In this document: positions 1 through 8,659 of the stretch, in pieces
How the letters are laid out: every line of letters starts with the position of its first letter
Position numbering within the stretch: position 1 is the first letter of the stretch
Source: an uncultured Gilliamella sp.
Lineage (GTDB): Bacteria; Pseudomonadota; Gammaproteobacteria; Enterobacterales; Orbaceae
Direction of reading: 5' to 3'
DNA length: 64,000 bases
NCBI GenBank assembly: GCA_946481345.1
Contig: CAMLMY010000004.1
Location: 1-64,000 of the forward strand
Translations under genes and position numbers: made by a program
Notes under the pieces: generated by a model
The model's input: only the letters and a program-made list of their open reading frames with translations
Told to the model about the DNA's origin: nothing
Database searches by the model: none

Positions 1-23
1 GCCGCCAGACTTTTAAATATACG

Positions 24-50
24 AGCCCAGCAGCGATGCTGGGCTTTTTT
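24..50 (+). terminator. Rho-independent terminator of the gene left of the window
   Basis: A perfect 9-bp GC-rich stem (24-32 with 37-45) closes a GCGA tetraloop and is followed by six T residues. It ends a transcript entering from the left and insulates rluE. Bases 1-23 show nothing recognisable. Confidence 0.88.
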
Positions 51-88
51 GCATTCTAAGAATAGTTAAAAATTCTTCTGAGGGTGAG

Positions 89-655
89 ATGAGTTCATTA
101 ATCGCTTTTAATAAACCGTTTAATGTTGTGACACAATTTTCTGCACATGAGAAATATCAAACATTAAAAGATTATATATCTTTACCTGGTTTTTACCCTG
201 CTGGTCGTTTAGACACCGATAGTGAAGGTTTGTTGCTGCTTACTAATGACGGTAAACTACAAGCAAAAATTAGCTCACCAAAATTTAAATTACCTAAAAC
301 TTATTGGGTGCAGGTAGAAGGATTAATTGATCGACAAGCCATAGATAGATTAACTCGTGGTGTGCAATTAAAAGAGTTTCATACCGCTCCGGCAATCGTG
401 GCATCACTTGCAGAGCCAACTAATTTATGGCAACGAATACCCCCTATCAGAGAACGCAAAACTATTCCTACTTCATGGATAAGTATTACCATAACAGAAG
501 GAAAAAATCGGCAGGTTAGAAGAATGTGTGCTGCGGTTGGATTCCCGTGTTTACGCTTAGTTCGTGTTCAGATTGGAAAATATAATTTATTCACTCATCA
601 GTTACCGTTAGGCGAATGGCGTTCGGTTGCTATTGGTGATCTTTATCTCCGCTAA
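89..655 (+). CDS. rluE: 23S rRNA pseudouridine synthase, RluE type
   Basis: This is a RsuA/RluB/E/F-family pseudouridine synthase of 188 aa without an N-terminal S4 domain, the short architecture typical of RluE, which modifies U2457 of E. coli 23S rRNA. The catalytic motif GRLDTDSEGLLLLTNDG lies near residue 40, with the nucleophilic Asp in RLD. The family's C-terminal NRQVRRM motif is near residue 140. The ATG at 89 follows a GAGGGTGAG ribosome site. It sits alone between the terminator at 24-50 and the ftsY group. The assignment to RluE rather than RluB or RluF rests on length and the missing S4 domain. Confidence 0.9.
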   Translation: MSSLIAFNKPFNVVTQFSAHEKYQTLKDYISLPGFYPAGRLDTDSEGLLLLTNDGKLQAKISSPKFKLPKTYWVQVEGLIDRQAIDRLTRGVQLKEFHTAPAIVASLAEPTNLWQRIPPIRERKTIPTSWISITITEGKNRQVRRMCAAVGFPCLRLVRVQIGKYNLFTHQLPLGEWRSVAIGDLYLR

Positions 656-802
656 CCTCATTTAACAGACAATTCTAAAAGAATTATATTTTTTGAAAGA
701 TCAAAAGGATCAATTATATGATTCTCTTTGATCGAATCCTTTGGGCTTTATTGTAAAATAAGATAAAATGATCATTAATATTGATCGTGGGATAGATTAT
801 TT

Positions 803-1741
803 ATGGTTGAACAAAAGAAAGAAGGTTTTTTTTCTCGTTTAAAGAAAGGGCTTTTTAAAACTAAACAAAATATTGGATCTGGTTTTCTAAGCTTATTTAA
901 AGGCAAAAAGATCGATGATGAGCTATTTGAAGAATTAGAAGAACAGTTGATCATTGCTGATGTCGGTTTCGACACCACGCAAAGATTAATTAGCTCGTTA
1001 ACGCAACAAGCCTCAAGAAAAGAATTAAAAGATGCGGATGCATTACATGATCTATTAAAAAATGAAATGAAATCTATTTTAGATGGTGCTCAGCAACCAC
1101 TTAATATAGAAAACCATAAACCTTTTGTTATTTTGATGGTTGGTGTCAATGGTGTTGGGAAAACGACAACCATTGGTAAATTAGCCCGTCAATTTCAACA
1201 ACAGGGCAAATCAGTAATGCTTGCCGCTGGTGATACCTTTCGTGCTGCCGCGGTTGAACAATTGCAAGTCTGGGGTGAACGTAATAACATCCCTGTCATA
1301 GCTCAGCATATTAATGCTGACTCAGCATCGGTAATCTTCGATGCTATTCAGGCTGCAAAAGCAAAAAATATCGATGTTTTAATTGCCGATACTGCTGGCC
1401 GTTTGCAAAATAAATCTCATTTAATGGACGAATTGAAAAAAATAGTCAGAGTAATTAAAAAGCAAGATGAAACAGCTCCGCATGAAATTATGTTAACTAT
1501 AGATGCTGGGACAGGACAAAATGCAATTAGCCAAACAAAGTTGTTTAATGAAGCGGTTGGCGTAACAGGGATGACATTAACCAAGTTAGATGGTACCGCA
1601 AAAGGTGGCATTATATTTAGCATAGCTGATCAATTTAATATTCCAATCCGCTATATTGGCGTAGGTGAAAAAATTGAAGATTTAAGACCTTTTGTTGCTG
1701 ATGATTTTATTAATGCCCTATTTGACGAAACGGAAGAATAG
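803..1741 (+). CDS. ftsY: Signal recognition particle receptor FtsY
   Basis: FtsY is the SRP-family GTPase that docks ribosome-nascent-chain/SRP complexes at the inner membrane. At 312 aa it has the NG domain with the GTPase motifs GVNGVGKTTTIGKLA (about residue 112), DTFRAAAVEQL, DTAGRLQNK and TKLDGTAKGG. The acidic A domain of enterobacterial FtsY (about 200 residues) is nearly absent; the N-terminus is a short Lys-rich stretch (KKEGFFSRLKKGLFKTK) that could be the amphipathic lipid-binding helix. It heads the ftsY-ftsE-ftsX group, with a 9-bp gap to ftsE, as in E. coli. Confidence 0.97.
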   Translation: MVEQKKEGFFSRLKKGLFKTKQNIGSGFLSLFKGKKIDDELFEELEEQLIIADVGFDTTQRLISSLTQQASRKELKDADALHDLLKNEMKSILDGAQQPLNIENHKPFVILMVGVNGVGKTTTIGKLARQFQQQGKSVMLAAGDTFRAAAVEQLQVWGERNNIPVIAQHINADSASVIFDAIQAAKAKNIDVLIADTAGRLQNKSHLMDELKKIVRVIKKQDETAPHEIMLTIDAGTGQNAISQTKLFNEAVGVTGMTLTKLDGTAKGGIIFSIADQFNIPIRYIGVGEKIEDLRPFVADDFINALFDETEE

Positions 1742-1750
1742 AGATAAATC

Positions 1751-2410
1751 ATGATCCAATTTCAACGCGTTAGTAAAGTTTATTCGGGTGGTAAACCAGC
1801 TTTACAAAATATAACATTTACTTTAGCGCAAGGAGAAATGGCTTTTTTAACTGGTCACTCTGGCGCGGGTAAAAGTACATTAATGCGTTTAATTTGTGGA
1901 TTAGAAAAAGCTAATGACGGCAAGGTATTACTGAATGGCGTTGATGTTTCCAGCTTGAAAAAAAATCAAATGCCTTTTCTGCGTCGTACCATTGGTATGA
2001 TTTTCCAAGATCATCAACTATTACTCGATCATACTGTTTATGATAATGTTGCTTTTCCATTAATTATCTTAGGTAAACCTGTTGAAGAAATTAAAAGACG
2101 AGTTTCTGCGGCATTAGATAAAGTTGGTTTGATTGATAAAATGAAATTTTACCCAATACAGCTATCTGGCGGTGAACAGCAACGAGTAGGGATAGCTCGA
2201 GCAATCGTCAATCGACCTACGGTTTTACTTGCTGATGAACCAACTGGTAATTTAGATGACAAACTCTCAAAAGATATTTTGAAATTATTTGAAGAGTTTA
2301 ACCAAGCTGGTGTAACTGTGTTAATGGCGACCCATAACATGGGATTGATACGTCGAAAACATCATCGAATACTAAATTTAAATCAAGGACGTTTAGAGGT
2401 TAAAAGTTGA
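1751..2410 (+). CDS. ftsE: Cell division ATP-binding protein FtsE
   Basis: FtsE is the ABC ATPase partner of FtsX. The complex sits at the divisome and controls peptidoglycan hydrolysis through EnvC-type activators. Visible motifs are Walker A GHSGAGKST near residue 36, Q-loop FQDH, signature LSGGEQQRVGIARA near residue 136, Walker B VLLADEPTGNLD and the H-loop THN. Its 219 aa match the family. The stop codon overlaps the ftsX start, which implies translational coupling. Confidence 0.97.
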   Translation: MIQFQRVSKVYSGGKPALQNITFTLAQGEMAFLTGHSGAGKSTLMRLICGLEKANDGKVLLNGVDVSSLKKNQMPFLRRTIGMIFQDHQLLLDHTVYDNVAFPLIILGKPVEEIKRRVSAALDKVGLIDKMKFYPIQLSGGEQQRVGIARAIVNRPTVLLADEPTGNLDDKLSKDILKLFEEFNQAGVTVLMATHNMGLIRRKHHRILNLNQGRLEVKS

Positions 2411-3387
2411 TGATAAATGCGAAGGTTAAACCATCTAAACAAAAAAACAAAACCAACAACAATAGCTTTTTGGGCCGCTGGCAAAGGCAGATCAGCTACG
2501 CATGGCATAATGTGTTTAATTATTTTTACCAAAATATATTTGCTTCTCTGCTGACAATTTTGGTTATTGCTATATCAATTACTTTGCCGACGATAGGCTA
2601 TTTATTATTGAAAAACGCCAATCAAGCGGCGGAACAGTGGTATCCGACGCCTAATTTAACAGTTTATATTAATAAAACATTAGATTCTGAACAAACTAAT
2701 GATTTAATTGATAAATTTAAGACTATTGCTGAAGTTGAAAATGTGACTTATCTTTCTCGTGAAGATACACGAGAAGAGTTTAAAACTTGGTCTGGATTTG
2801 ATGATGCTCTTGACCTACTTGATGAAAATCCATTACCAGCTGTTGCTATTGTTTTTCCAATAGAAGAAGCCAAATCTACCGATAAATTACATTATCTGCA
2901 AACACAGTTAAAAAAAATAGCGGGTGTTGATGATGTGCAACTTGATGATAGCTGGTTTACTCGATTAACCGCATTAACCAATATGGTAAAATCGATAGTG
3001 TGGACAATCTCAATTTTTATGGTTATTGCAGTATCACTGGTTATAGGTAATAGTATTCGGTTAAATATATTTGCCCGTAGGCAAACAATTATTGTTATGC
3101 AATTGATTGGTGCGACTGAAGGCTTTATTTTACGACCATTTTTATATAATGGTATTTTTACTGGATTGATTAGTGCGGTTTTGGCGTTGATTTTATCGAA
3201 AGTATTTATTCTTCAAATAGATTCAACCATGTTGCATGTATCAGATGTTTTTGGAACAATGATTAATATAAATGGACTTTCATGGGAAGAAAGTTTGTTA
3301 ATTGTTTTATTTTCGATGATTATTGGCTGGTTTTCAGCATTTATTGCCACTAAAAAGTATTTGAATAAAACGGTAATAGCTTCATAA
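2410..3387 (+). CDS. ftsX: Cell division permease FtsX
   Basis: FtsX is the inner-membrane partner of FtsE. A cytoplasmic N-terminal tail is followed by TM1 (about residues 40-65), a large periplasmic loop (about 65-190) that binds hydrolase activators, and three C-terminal TM segments of the FtsX/MacB fold. I place the start at ATG 2410, overlapping the ftsE TGA as TGATG with a GAGG about 10 bases upstream. An in-frame TTG at 2407 is less likely. Length and order match E. coli, with rpoH downstream. Confidence 0.95.
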   Translation: MINAKVKPSKQKNKTNNNSFLGRWQRQISYAWHNVFNYFYQNIFASLLTILVIAISITLPTIGYLLLKNANQAAEQWYPTPNLTVYINKTLDSEQTNDLIDKFKTIAEVENVTYLSREDTREEFKTWSGFDDALDLLDENPLPAVAIVFPIEEAKSTDKLHYLQTQLKKIAGVDDVQLDDSWFTRLTALTNMVKSIVWTISIFMVIAVSLVIGNSIRLNIFARRQTIIVMQLIGATEGFILRPFLYNGIFTGLISAVLALILSKVFILQIDSTMLHVSDVFGTMININGLSWEESLLIVLFSMIIGWFSAFIATKKYLNKTVIAS

Positions 3388-3443
3388 TTGTATGTTAATT
3401 ATTTACGATTTTTATCAGATGCTTTAGTGCAAATATAATGATA

Positions 3444-3467
3444 AAAATGTGAACTAAATCACATTTT
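3444..3467 (+). promoter_or_regulatory. CRP-cAMP binding site upstream of rpoH
   Basis: TGTGA-ACTAAA-TCACA lies at 3448-3463, flanked by AAAA and TTTT, giving a near-perfect match to the CRP consensus with the correct 6-bp spacer. It is about 85 bp upstream of the rpoH start. E. coli rpoH promoters also carry CRP sites, so catabolite control of the heat-shock sigma factor is likely conserved. The exact promoter was not resolved. Confidence 0.8.
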
Positions 3468-3549
3468 GATGGTCTAAGTTTATAGAAAGATTTTAAATTG
3501 TTACTGATGTAAAATGTAGCAAAATTAGTTTAATTTAAGGGGGAATTAA

Positions 3550-4410
3550 ATGAGTACTGATTTAAAAATGCAAGCAGGTGCTTTAATCCCACAAGGAAAT
3601 ATTGAATCATATCTTCGTATGATAAATACTTATCCGATGCTAACTGCAGAGGAAGAGAAGTCTTTAGGTGAACGTCTTTATTATCATGATGATGTGGATG
3701 CAGCAAGACAATTGATTTTGTCTCATTTGCGTTTTGTTGCGCATATTGCGCGTGGTTATTCTGGTTATGGTCTACCACAAGCCGATTTGATTCAAGAAGG
3801 TAATATTGGTTTAATGAAAGCCGTACGTCGTTTCAATCCTGAAATGGGTGTTCGTTTAGTATCATTTGCAGTACATTGGATAAAAGCTGAAATTCATGAA
3901 TATGTACTAAAAAATTGGCGTATTGTTAAAGTTGCTACAACCAAAGCACAAAGAAAATTATTCTTTAATTTAAGAAAGAATAAACAACGCTTAGGTTGGT
4001 TTAATAGCGCTGAAGTCGATATGGTTGCTGATGAACTAGGTGTAAGTCGTAAAGACGTCTTGGAGATGGAATCACGTATGTCAGCGCAAGATATGTCATT
4101 TGATATTGATAATGATGACGATGATAATTCAATTGTCGCTCCAGCGCTTTATTTAGAAGATGGTAATTCTGATTTTTCAAAATCGATCGAAAACGATAAC
4201 TGGGAAAATGACGCAACTGACAAGTTACATGATGCCTTGTCTCAATTAGACGAGCGTAGCCAAGATATTATCAAAGCTCGGTGGTTAGATGCCGATGACA
4301 GTAAATCAACATTGCAAGTGTTGGCCGATAAATACAGCGTTTCTGCTGAACGTATTCGTCAACTTGAAAAAAATGCAATGAAAAAATTACGTGTAGCGAT
4401 TGAAGCGTAA
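3550..4410 (+). CDS. rpoH: RNA polymerase heat-shock sigma factor RpoH (sigma-32)
   Basis: A 286-aa group-3 sigma factor. Region 2 contains [34 protein letters not shown] and [21 protein letters not shown]. The RpoH box [17 protein letters not shown] (about 136-152), which distinguishes sigma-32 from other sigmas, is intact. Region 4 ends in the helix-turn-helix [17 protein letters not shown]. The start is supported by an AAGGGGG ribosome site at about 3538. It follows ftsX as in E. coli and likely drives dnaKJ in this window. A strong terminator follows. Confidence 0.97.
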   Translation: MSTDLKMQAGALIPQGNIESYLRMINTYPMLTAEEEKSLGERLYYHDDVDAARQLILSHLRFVAHIARGYSGYGLPQADLIQEGNIGLMKAVRRFNPEMGVRLVSFAVHWIKAEIHEYVLKNWRIVKVATTKAQRKLFFNLRKNKQRLGWFNSAEVDMVADELGVSRKDVLEMESRMSAQDMSFDIDNDDDDNSIVAPALYLEDGNSDFSKSIENDNWENDATDKLHDALSQLDERSQDIIKARWLDADDSKSTLQVLADKYSVSAERIRQLEKNAMKKLRVAIEA

Positions 4411-4429
4411 TTGCTTTTATTAACATATA

Positions 4430-4460
4430 AGCCCTACTTTAGTTAAAGTGGGGCTTTTTT
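4430..4460 (+). terminator. Rho-independent terminator of rpoH
   Basis: An 11-bp stem with one G-T wobble (4430-4440 with 4445-4455) closes an AGTT loop and runs into TTTTTT, 20 bp after the rpoH stop. Confidence 0.9.
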
Positions 4461-4608
4461 ATATGCTGAATTTAAGTTAGTTTATAAATAAATTAAGAAT
4501 TAAAATAACTATTTGAAAAAAGTAGTTATATTTAAATTTTTTTATACACTATAGTTTAAGATTAAATAAATAATTACCAAGAAGTTAGTTTTGATACGAG
4601 GGATAAAA

Positions 4609-4908
4609 ATGTTAAATAATTTGCAGAGAGTTATTTTACTTAGTCTAATTACTGTTAGTTTAGTTGCTTGTAATGATAATGCTAAAAATACATCTTCTGA
4701 TGAATCCATTGATACTGGCGTTATTGAATGTGATCGCTATATAAAATTGGTTCACGAATTACAATTATCATCTAAACTCCCAGCTGATCCTGAAGAATCA
4801 TTAGAAACTACTATAAATCATTTTAAACAATTGATAGAAAAAAATCCCGAATCAACTAGGAGAGAATGTAATTCTGCTTATACTGCTTTGCGATCAATGA
4901 ATCGCTAA
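4609..4908 (+). CDS. Small lipoprotein of unknown function
   Basis: About 99 aa from ATG 4609, preceded by a CGAGGG ribosome site; an upstream in-frame TTG at 4591 gives an unnecessary extension. The N-terminus is a lipoprotein signal (LLSLITVSLVAC) with lipobox LVAC and Asn-Asp after the cysteine. Asp at position +3 may favour retention or export differently from standard Lol rules, so its membrane is unclear. The mature part is a short helical, charged domain with two cysteines (IECDRY, RECNSA). I recognise no family. The last 15 bp overlap the convergent racemase gene. Confidence 0.7.
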   Translation: MLNNLQRVILLSLITVSLVACNDNAKNTSSDESIDTGVIECDRYIKLVHELQLSSKLPADPEESLETTINHFKQLIEKNPESTRRECNSAYTALRSMNR

Positions 4909-5583
4909 CCATGCAGCTTCTTGAGCATGTAATAAGGCTGTATCAAAGAAAGGAATGGCGTAATCTTGTTGGGATATTAATAAACCGATCTCCGTACAAC
5001 CTAAAATCACCGCTTCTGCACCTTGTTTAACGAGTTTATCAATAATATTGAGATAAGCTTGCTTAGATTCTAGTTTAATTTGCCCACGGCAAAGTTCGTC
5101 ATAAATAATATTATTAATGATTATCCTATCTTGTTCATTAGGAATTAAAACATTTAAACCTTTTTCAATTAATTTTGATTTGTAAAAGTCTTGTTCCATG
5201 GTGTACTTAGTACCAAGTAAGGCAACCGATTTTATTTTATCTTTGATCAAATGTTTGGCGGTCACGTCGGCGATATGAATGATAGGAATTGTAATTGCTT
5301 TTTGAATTTGGTCTGCAACCTTATGCATCGTATTAGTACAAATAATAATAAAATCAGCACCGGCTAATTCTAATTTTTTGGCTGCATCAGTTAAAATAAT
5401 TGCGCTTTTATCCCATTCATTATTCGCTTGGCAGCTTTCTATTTCTTGAAAATCGACACTATATAACAGAGTTTTAGCTGAATGTAATCCACCAAGCGAT
5501 TTGCCAATAAATTGATTAATGACTTGATAATAAGTAACGGTACTTTCCCAACTCATGCCACCAATTAACCCAATTGTTTTCAT
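4894..5583 (-). CDS. Aspartate/glutamate racemase family protein
   Basis: A 229-aa protein of the Asp/Glu/hydantoin racemase superfamily, similar to YgeA-type amino-acid racemases. It starts MKTIGLIGGMSWESTVTYYQ, the substrate-binding N-terminal motif. The two catalytic cysteines are in IICTNTMH (about residue 83) and LGCTEIGLL (about 196). These cytosolic enzymes interconvert amino-acid enantiomers without PLP; the substrate cannot be read from sequence. It stands alone, convergent with the small lipoprotein and overlapping it by 15 bp. Confidence 0.85.
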   Translation of the reverse strand: MKTIGLIGGMSWESTVTYYQVINQFIGKSLGGLHSAKTLLYSVDFQEIESCQANNEWDKSAIILTDAAKKLELAGADFIIICTNTMHKVADQIQKAITIPIIHIADVTAKHLIKDKIKSVALLGTKYTMEQDFYKSKLIEKGLNVLIPNEQDRIIINNIIYDELCRGQIKLESKQAYLNIIDKLVKQGAEAVILGCTEIGLLISQQDYAIPFFDTALLHAQEAAWLAIH

Positions 5584-5754
5584 TTCTAATACCCCATAAT
5601 ATTTTTACTGTTAGTGATTAATTATTAGGTATAATTATTAGTATGTAAAGATAATAAATTAGAATGAAATATCATTAACTATCAGAATATTGTCGTGAAT
5701 AAGTTATAAAAAACGCATTGTAGGCGTTGGTTGATAAATGGATGATTATTATTA

Positions 5755-6570
5755 ATGAAAAAATATAAAAAGTATTTCGCATTGCTCTCATTTGGATTGC
5801 TAATGTTATCATTTTCATGTTTGGCTGAACCCAAAGTGATCCATGTGCTGGTTGCGTTATGTGATAACAAATATCAGGCCATCGCTCCAGTACCTGCGGC
5901 AATTGGTAATGGTCAAGATCCTAAAAATAATCTTTACTGGGGCGCTGCTTATGGTTTTAAAACGTATTTTGCTAAACAAAAAGAGTGGCAAGTTATTCAA
6001 GTTAATAAACCTGATAACGGCAAGATATTAGAGGAGATAATTTATAAACATCAAAGCAAGGATGTCTATCTTATTGCTCAGGCATATGATGGTAAGTATA
6101 TCAATGATACAGTAGATGATTTTATTAGTTACTCAGCTGGGAAACAGTCAGCGTCATTTTTAATCGATAAAACACAAATTGAGGCTGGAGCTAAAGCCAA
6201 TTTAGTGGTTTACGTTGGTCATGATGCATTAATGGAGTGGTCATGGCGTAATTATTTACCCGATAGTTGGCGTTGGTATACCTTGTCAAAAGCAGAACAA
6301 GAAAAACAAAAATCACGCTATGCAGCCGTATTTGCTTGTAAAAGTCAGAAATATTTTACTCCGCCATTATCTCGATTCGGTATTACGCCACTTATTTTAA
6401 CTTTGCACCGTATGGCTCCTGAAGCTTATAGTATTCATGCTATGATTAGTAGTTGGTTGGATGGTGAAGCAAAAGATGTAATAATGCTTAAAGTAGCAAC
6501 AGCTTACAGTCAATATCAAAAATTAAGCAAGCCAGCGTTACATATATTTACGACAGAATATAGCCAATAA
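5755..6570 (+). CDS. Exported protein of unknown function
   Basis: 271 aa with a clear Sec signal peptide (MKKYKKYFALLSFGLLMLSFSCLA, cleavage likely after CLA or SCLA). The mature protein begins EPKVIHVLVALCDNKYQ and contains VPAAIGNGQDPKNNLYWGAAYGFKTYF and a VVYVGHDALMEW segment, with ACKSQKYF near residue 195. These blocks look like conserved motifs of an uncharacterised secreted or periplasmic family, but I cannot name a fold or activity. A lipobox is not convincing, although Cys22 lies near the cleavage site. It is a single gene with its own promoter region, upstream of cobB. Confidence 0.7.
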   Translation: MKKYKKYFALLSFGLLMLSFSCLAEPKVIHVLVALCDNKYQAIAPVPAAIGNGQDPKNNLYWGAAYGFKTYFAKQKEWQVIQVNKPDNGKILEEIIYKHQSKDVYLIAQAYDGKYINDTVDDFISYSAGKQSASFLIDKTQIEAGAKANLVVYVGHDALMEWSWRNYLPDSWRWYTLSKAEQEKQKSRYAAVFACKSQKYFTPPLSRFGITPLILTLHRMAPEAYSIHAMISSWLDGEAKDVIMLKVATAYSQYQKLSKPALHIFTTEYSQ

Positions 6571-6622
6571 TCGTGTTTAACTACTGTAAATAATTCAACT
6601 TGTTCATAAAAGGCCAATAAAT

Positions 6623-7309
6623 ATGTTGCAAATACCGAAAATAGTCATTTTAACTGGTGCAGGTATCTCTGCCGAATCAGGATTATCAACATTCCGTGCT
6701 CAAAATGGATTATGGGAAGGTCATAATGTAGATGATGTTGCTACTTACGAAGGTTATTTGCGTGATCCGATTGCCGTACATAGTTTTTATAATATGTTAC
6801 GTAGTAAGTTACAAAATCCTGAGGTGAAACCCAATGCGGCTCATTTTGCCTTAGTGCAATTAGAACAGAAATTAGGTTCGGATAATGTACTAATTGTTAC
6901 ACAAAATGTGGATAACCTTCATGAAAAAGCCGGTTCCAAAAATATCATCCACATGCATGGCGAATTATTAAAAGTGCGTAATGAAAAAACAGGGCAAGTC
7001 TTTGCTTGTTATAATGATGTAATTTATCAAGATAACCACTTAATTCGTCCACACATTGTTTGGTTCGGTGAAATGCCACTACAAATGGATGAAATCTATG
7101 ATGCGCTATCAAAGGCTGATTATTTTATTTCAATTGGTACTTCAGGAAATGTTTATCCAGCCGCTGGTTTTGTGCAAATGGCTAATCAATTTGGCGTTAA
7201 AACGGTAGAACTTAACTTAGAGCCTAGTTTAGGTGAAAACTTATTTAAGACGAAAATTTACGGTCCTGCCAGTCAAGTAGTACCTAAATATATTAAAAAC
7301 TTTATGTAA
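6623..7309 (+). CDS. cobB: NAD-dependent protein deacylase (sirtuin, CobB-like)
   Basis: A 228-aa sirtuin. The NAD-binding motif [23 protein letters not shown] is at residues 11-33, followed by [12 protein letters not shown] and the catalytic His in HMHGE. The end [12 protein letters not shown] matches the Rossmann part. It closely follows E. coli CobB outside the zinc module. Between MHGELLKV and [11 protein letters not shown] only one cysteine remains (FACYND), where E. coli CobB has a CxxC-type zinc ribbon. The class III Tyr-x-x-Arg acyl-specificity motif reads YNML-R here, shifting the Arg by one. Deacetylase activity is probable; desuccinylase activity is uncertain. Confidence 0.9.
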   Translation: MLQIPKIVILTGAGISAESGLSTFRAQNGLWEGHNVDDVATYEGYLRDPIAVHSFYNMLRSKLQNPEVKPNAAHFALVQLEQKLGSDNVLIVTQNVDNLHEKAGSKNIIHMHGELLKVRNEKTGQVFACYNDVIYQDNHLIRPHIVWFGEMPLQMDEIYDALSKADYFISIGTSGNVYPAAGFVQMANQFGVKTVELNLEPSLGENLFKTKIYGPASQVVPKYIKNFM

Positions 7310-7318
7310 TGGAATATA

Positions 7319-8011
7319 TTAGTTGAGTTGTTTTAGATAATTTTTGCCACCTAAATTACTCATTTGTCCGCGGATCCATTCGGCCTTTTTTTGTATCTTA
7401 TCATCAGGATTGGCCGGACTCCATTTTCTTGGATTTGGTAGTGTAGCCGCTAATAAACTAGCTTGATACGGTGTTAATTGGTTAGCACTGACATTAAAAT
7501 AGTGTCGAGAAGCAGCTTCAATACCAAAAATACCCTCACCCCATTCAACACTATTTAAATAAATTTCAAGCGTACGTTGTTTTGACCAGATAACTTCAAT
7601 CCAAACAGTAAACCATGATTCAACGCCTTTACGGATCCAACTTCGTGATGACCATAGAAAAATATTTTTTGCTACTTGTTGTGTTATGGTACTGGCACCA
7701 CGGATTTTTCTATTTTTTTGATTATAAATTAGTGCCCGATTAATGGCTTTAAAATCAAAGCCCCAATGATCCGCAAAATTTTGATCTTCAGCTGCAATAA
7801 CTGCAATCTTAATATTATCAGAAATCTGATCCCAATCTTTCCAAGTTCGCTGTTGGCTGATATTCCAGTGAGCGATTTTTCTTTCAACCATCAACATCGA
7901 ACAAAATGGATTAACCCAGCGCATTAATAAAATAAGAAAAACCGAAACTAGCATAAATCCAATCACGATTTTTTTTATTATGCTTAACGTTTCCCTAAAT
8001 GTGATTTTCAT
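7319..8011 (-). CDS. mtgA: Monofunctional peptidoglycan glycosyltransferase MtgA
   Basis: A 230-aa GT51 transglycosylase with one N-terminal TM helix (about residues 15-33), polymerising lipid II into glycan strands on the periplasmic face. The catalytic motif EDQNFADHWGFD is at about residue 77, followed by RGASTITQQVAKNIF and a second Glu in WSKQRTLEIYLNSVEWGEGIFGIEAA. It has no transpeptidase domain. It is convergent with cobB at a 9-bp gap. Confidence 0.95.
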   Translation of the reverse strand: MKITFRETLSIIKKIVIGFMLVSVFLILLMRWVNPFCSMLMVERKIAHWNISQQRTWKDWDQISDNIKIAVIAAEDQNFADHWGFDFKAINRALIYNQKNRKIRGASTITQQVAKNIFLWSSRSWIRKGVESWFTVWIEVIWSKQRTLEIYLNSVEWGEGIFGIEAASRHYFNVSANQLTPYQASLLAATLPNPRKWSPANPDDKIQKKAEWIRGQMSNLGGKNYLKQLN

Positions 8012-8091
8012 GTTAGTCCAGATACCACTAATTAAAAATGGTTGAGTAAACAGTATTCTAATACAAAAAGAGTCAAGTGAGATAGGTTATA

Positions 8092-8586
8092 TTAACCGTT
8101 AAATAAATAATTATTTATAAACATAACTATTTGTTCTGGCTCATTAATATCTAATACAGGTACGGATGTATTTAATGGCTCATTACTGGCAACGGCGATG
8201 GTAAAATCATCAATAAATAGTGGTTTTGCGATTGTGTTACGATGGCATATGATTTTGGGAATTTGCTCATCTTTAAATCCTTCAACTAATATGATATCAA
8301 CATCGCTAAAATGGTTAATAAGTGTTTTTAAGTCAACGGGTTGATTGGGTGTTTCCTCAATCAATGCATAACGTTTATCACAAGCAATAATCGTTTGCTG
8401 CGCCCCAGCTTTGCGTAGCTCATAGCTATCTTTACCTGGAATATCTAACTCAATATCATGATGGGCATGTTTTAATGAACCTACCTTAATATTTTGTGAA
8501 ACCATTAACTGAATAATCTTTTTTAACAAAGTGGTTTTACCACTCCCACTATACCCCGTGATGCCAATAATTTTTTTACTATTCAT
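8092..8586 (-). CDS. mobB: Molybdopterin-guanine dinucleotide biosynthesis adaptor MobB
   Basis: A 164-aa P-loop protein with Walker A GYSGSGKTTLL at residues 11-21 and the family segments GSLKHAHHD and DSYELRKAGA. MobB binds GTP and supports MobA in making the MGD cofactor of molybdoenzymes. Gene order mobB...mobA...yihD...dsbA resembles E. coli, but here the threonine-aldolase-like gene separates mobB from mobA. Its presence implies at least one MGD-dependent enzyme elsewhere in the genome. Confidence 0.92.
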   Translation of the reverse strand: MNSKKIIGITGYSGSGKTTLLKKIIQLMVSQNIKVGSLKHAHHDIELDIPGKDSYELRKAGAQQTIIACDKRYALIEETPNQPVDLKTLINHFSDVDIILVEGFKDEQIPKIICHRNTIAKPLFIDDFTIAVASNEPLNTSVPVLDINEPEQIVMFINNYLFNG

Positions 8587-8659
8587 CGACTCTTGCCACT
8601 AACATGTTATATTTAAAAGTAGATATTACATTATTTTATACAAGATTAAAGGCAATGGT

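Noticed and set aside
775..978. Antisense ORF across the ftsY start
   Set aside because: Low-complexity Ser/Asn shadow of a well-supported gene on the other strand.
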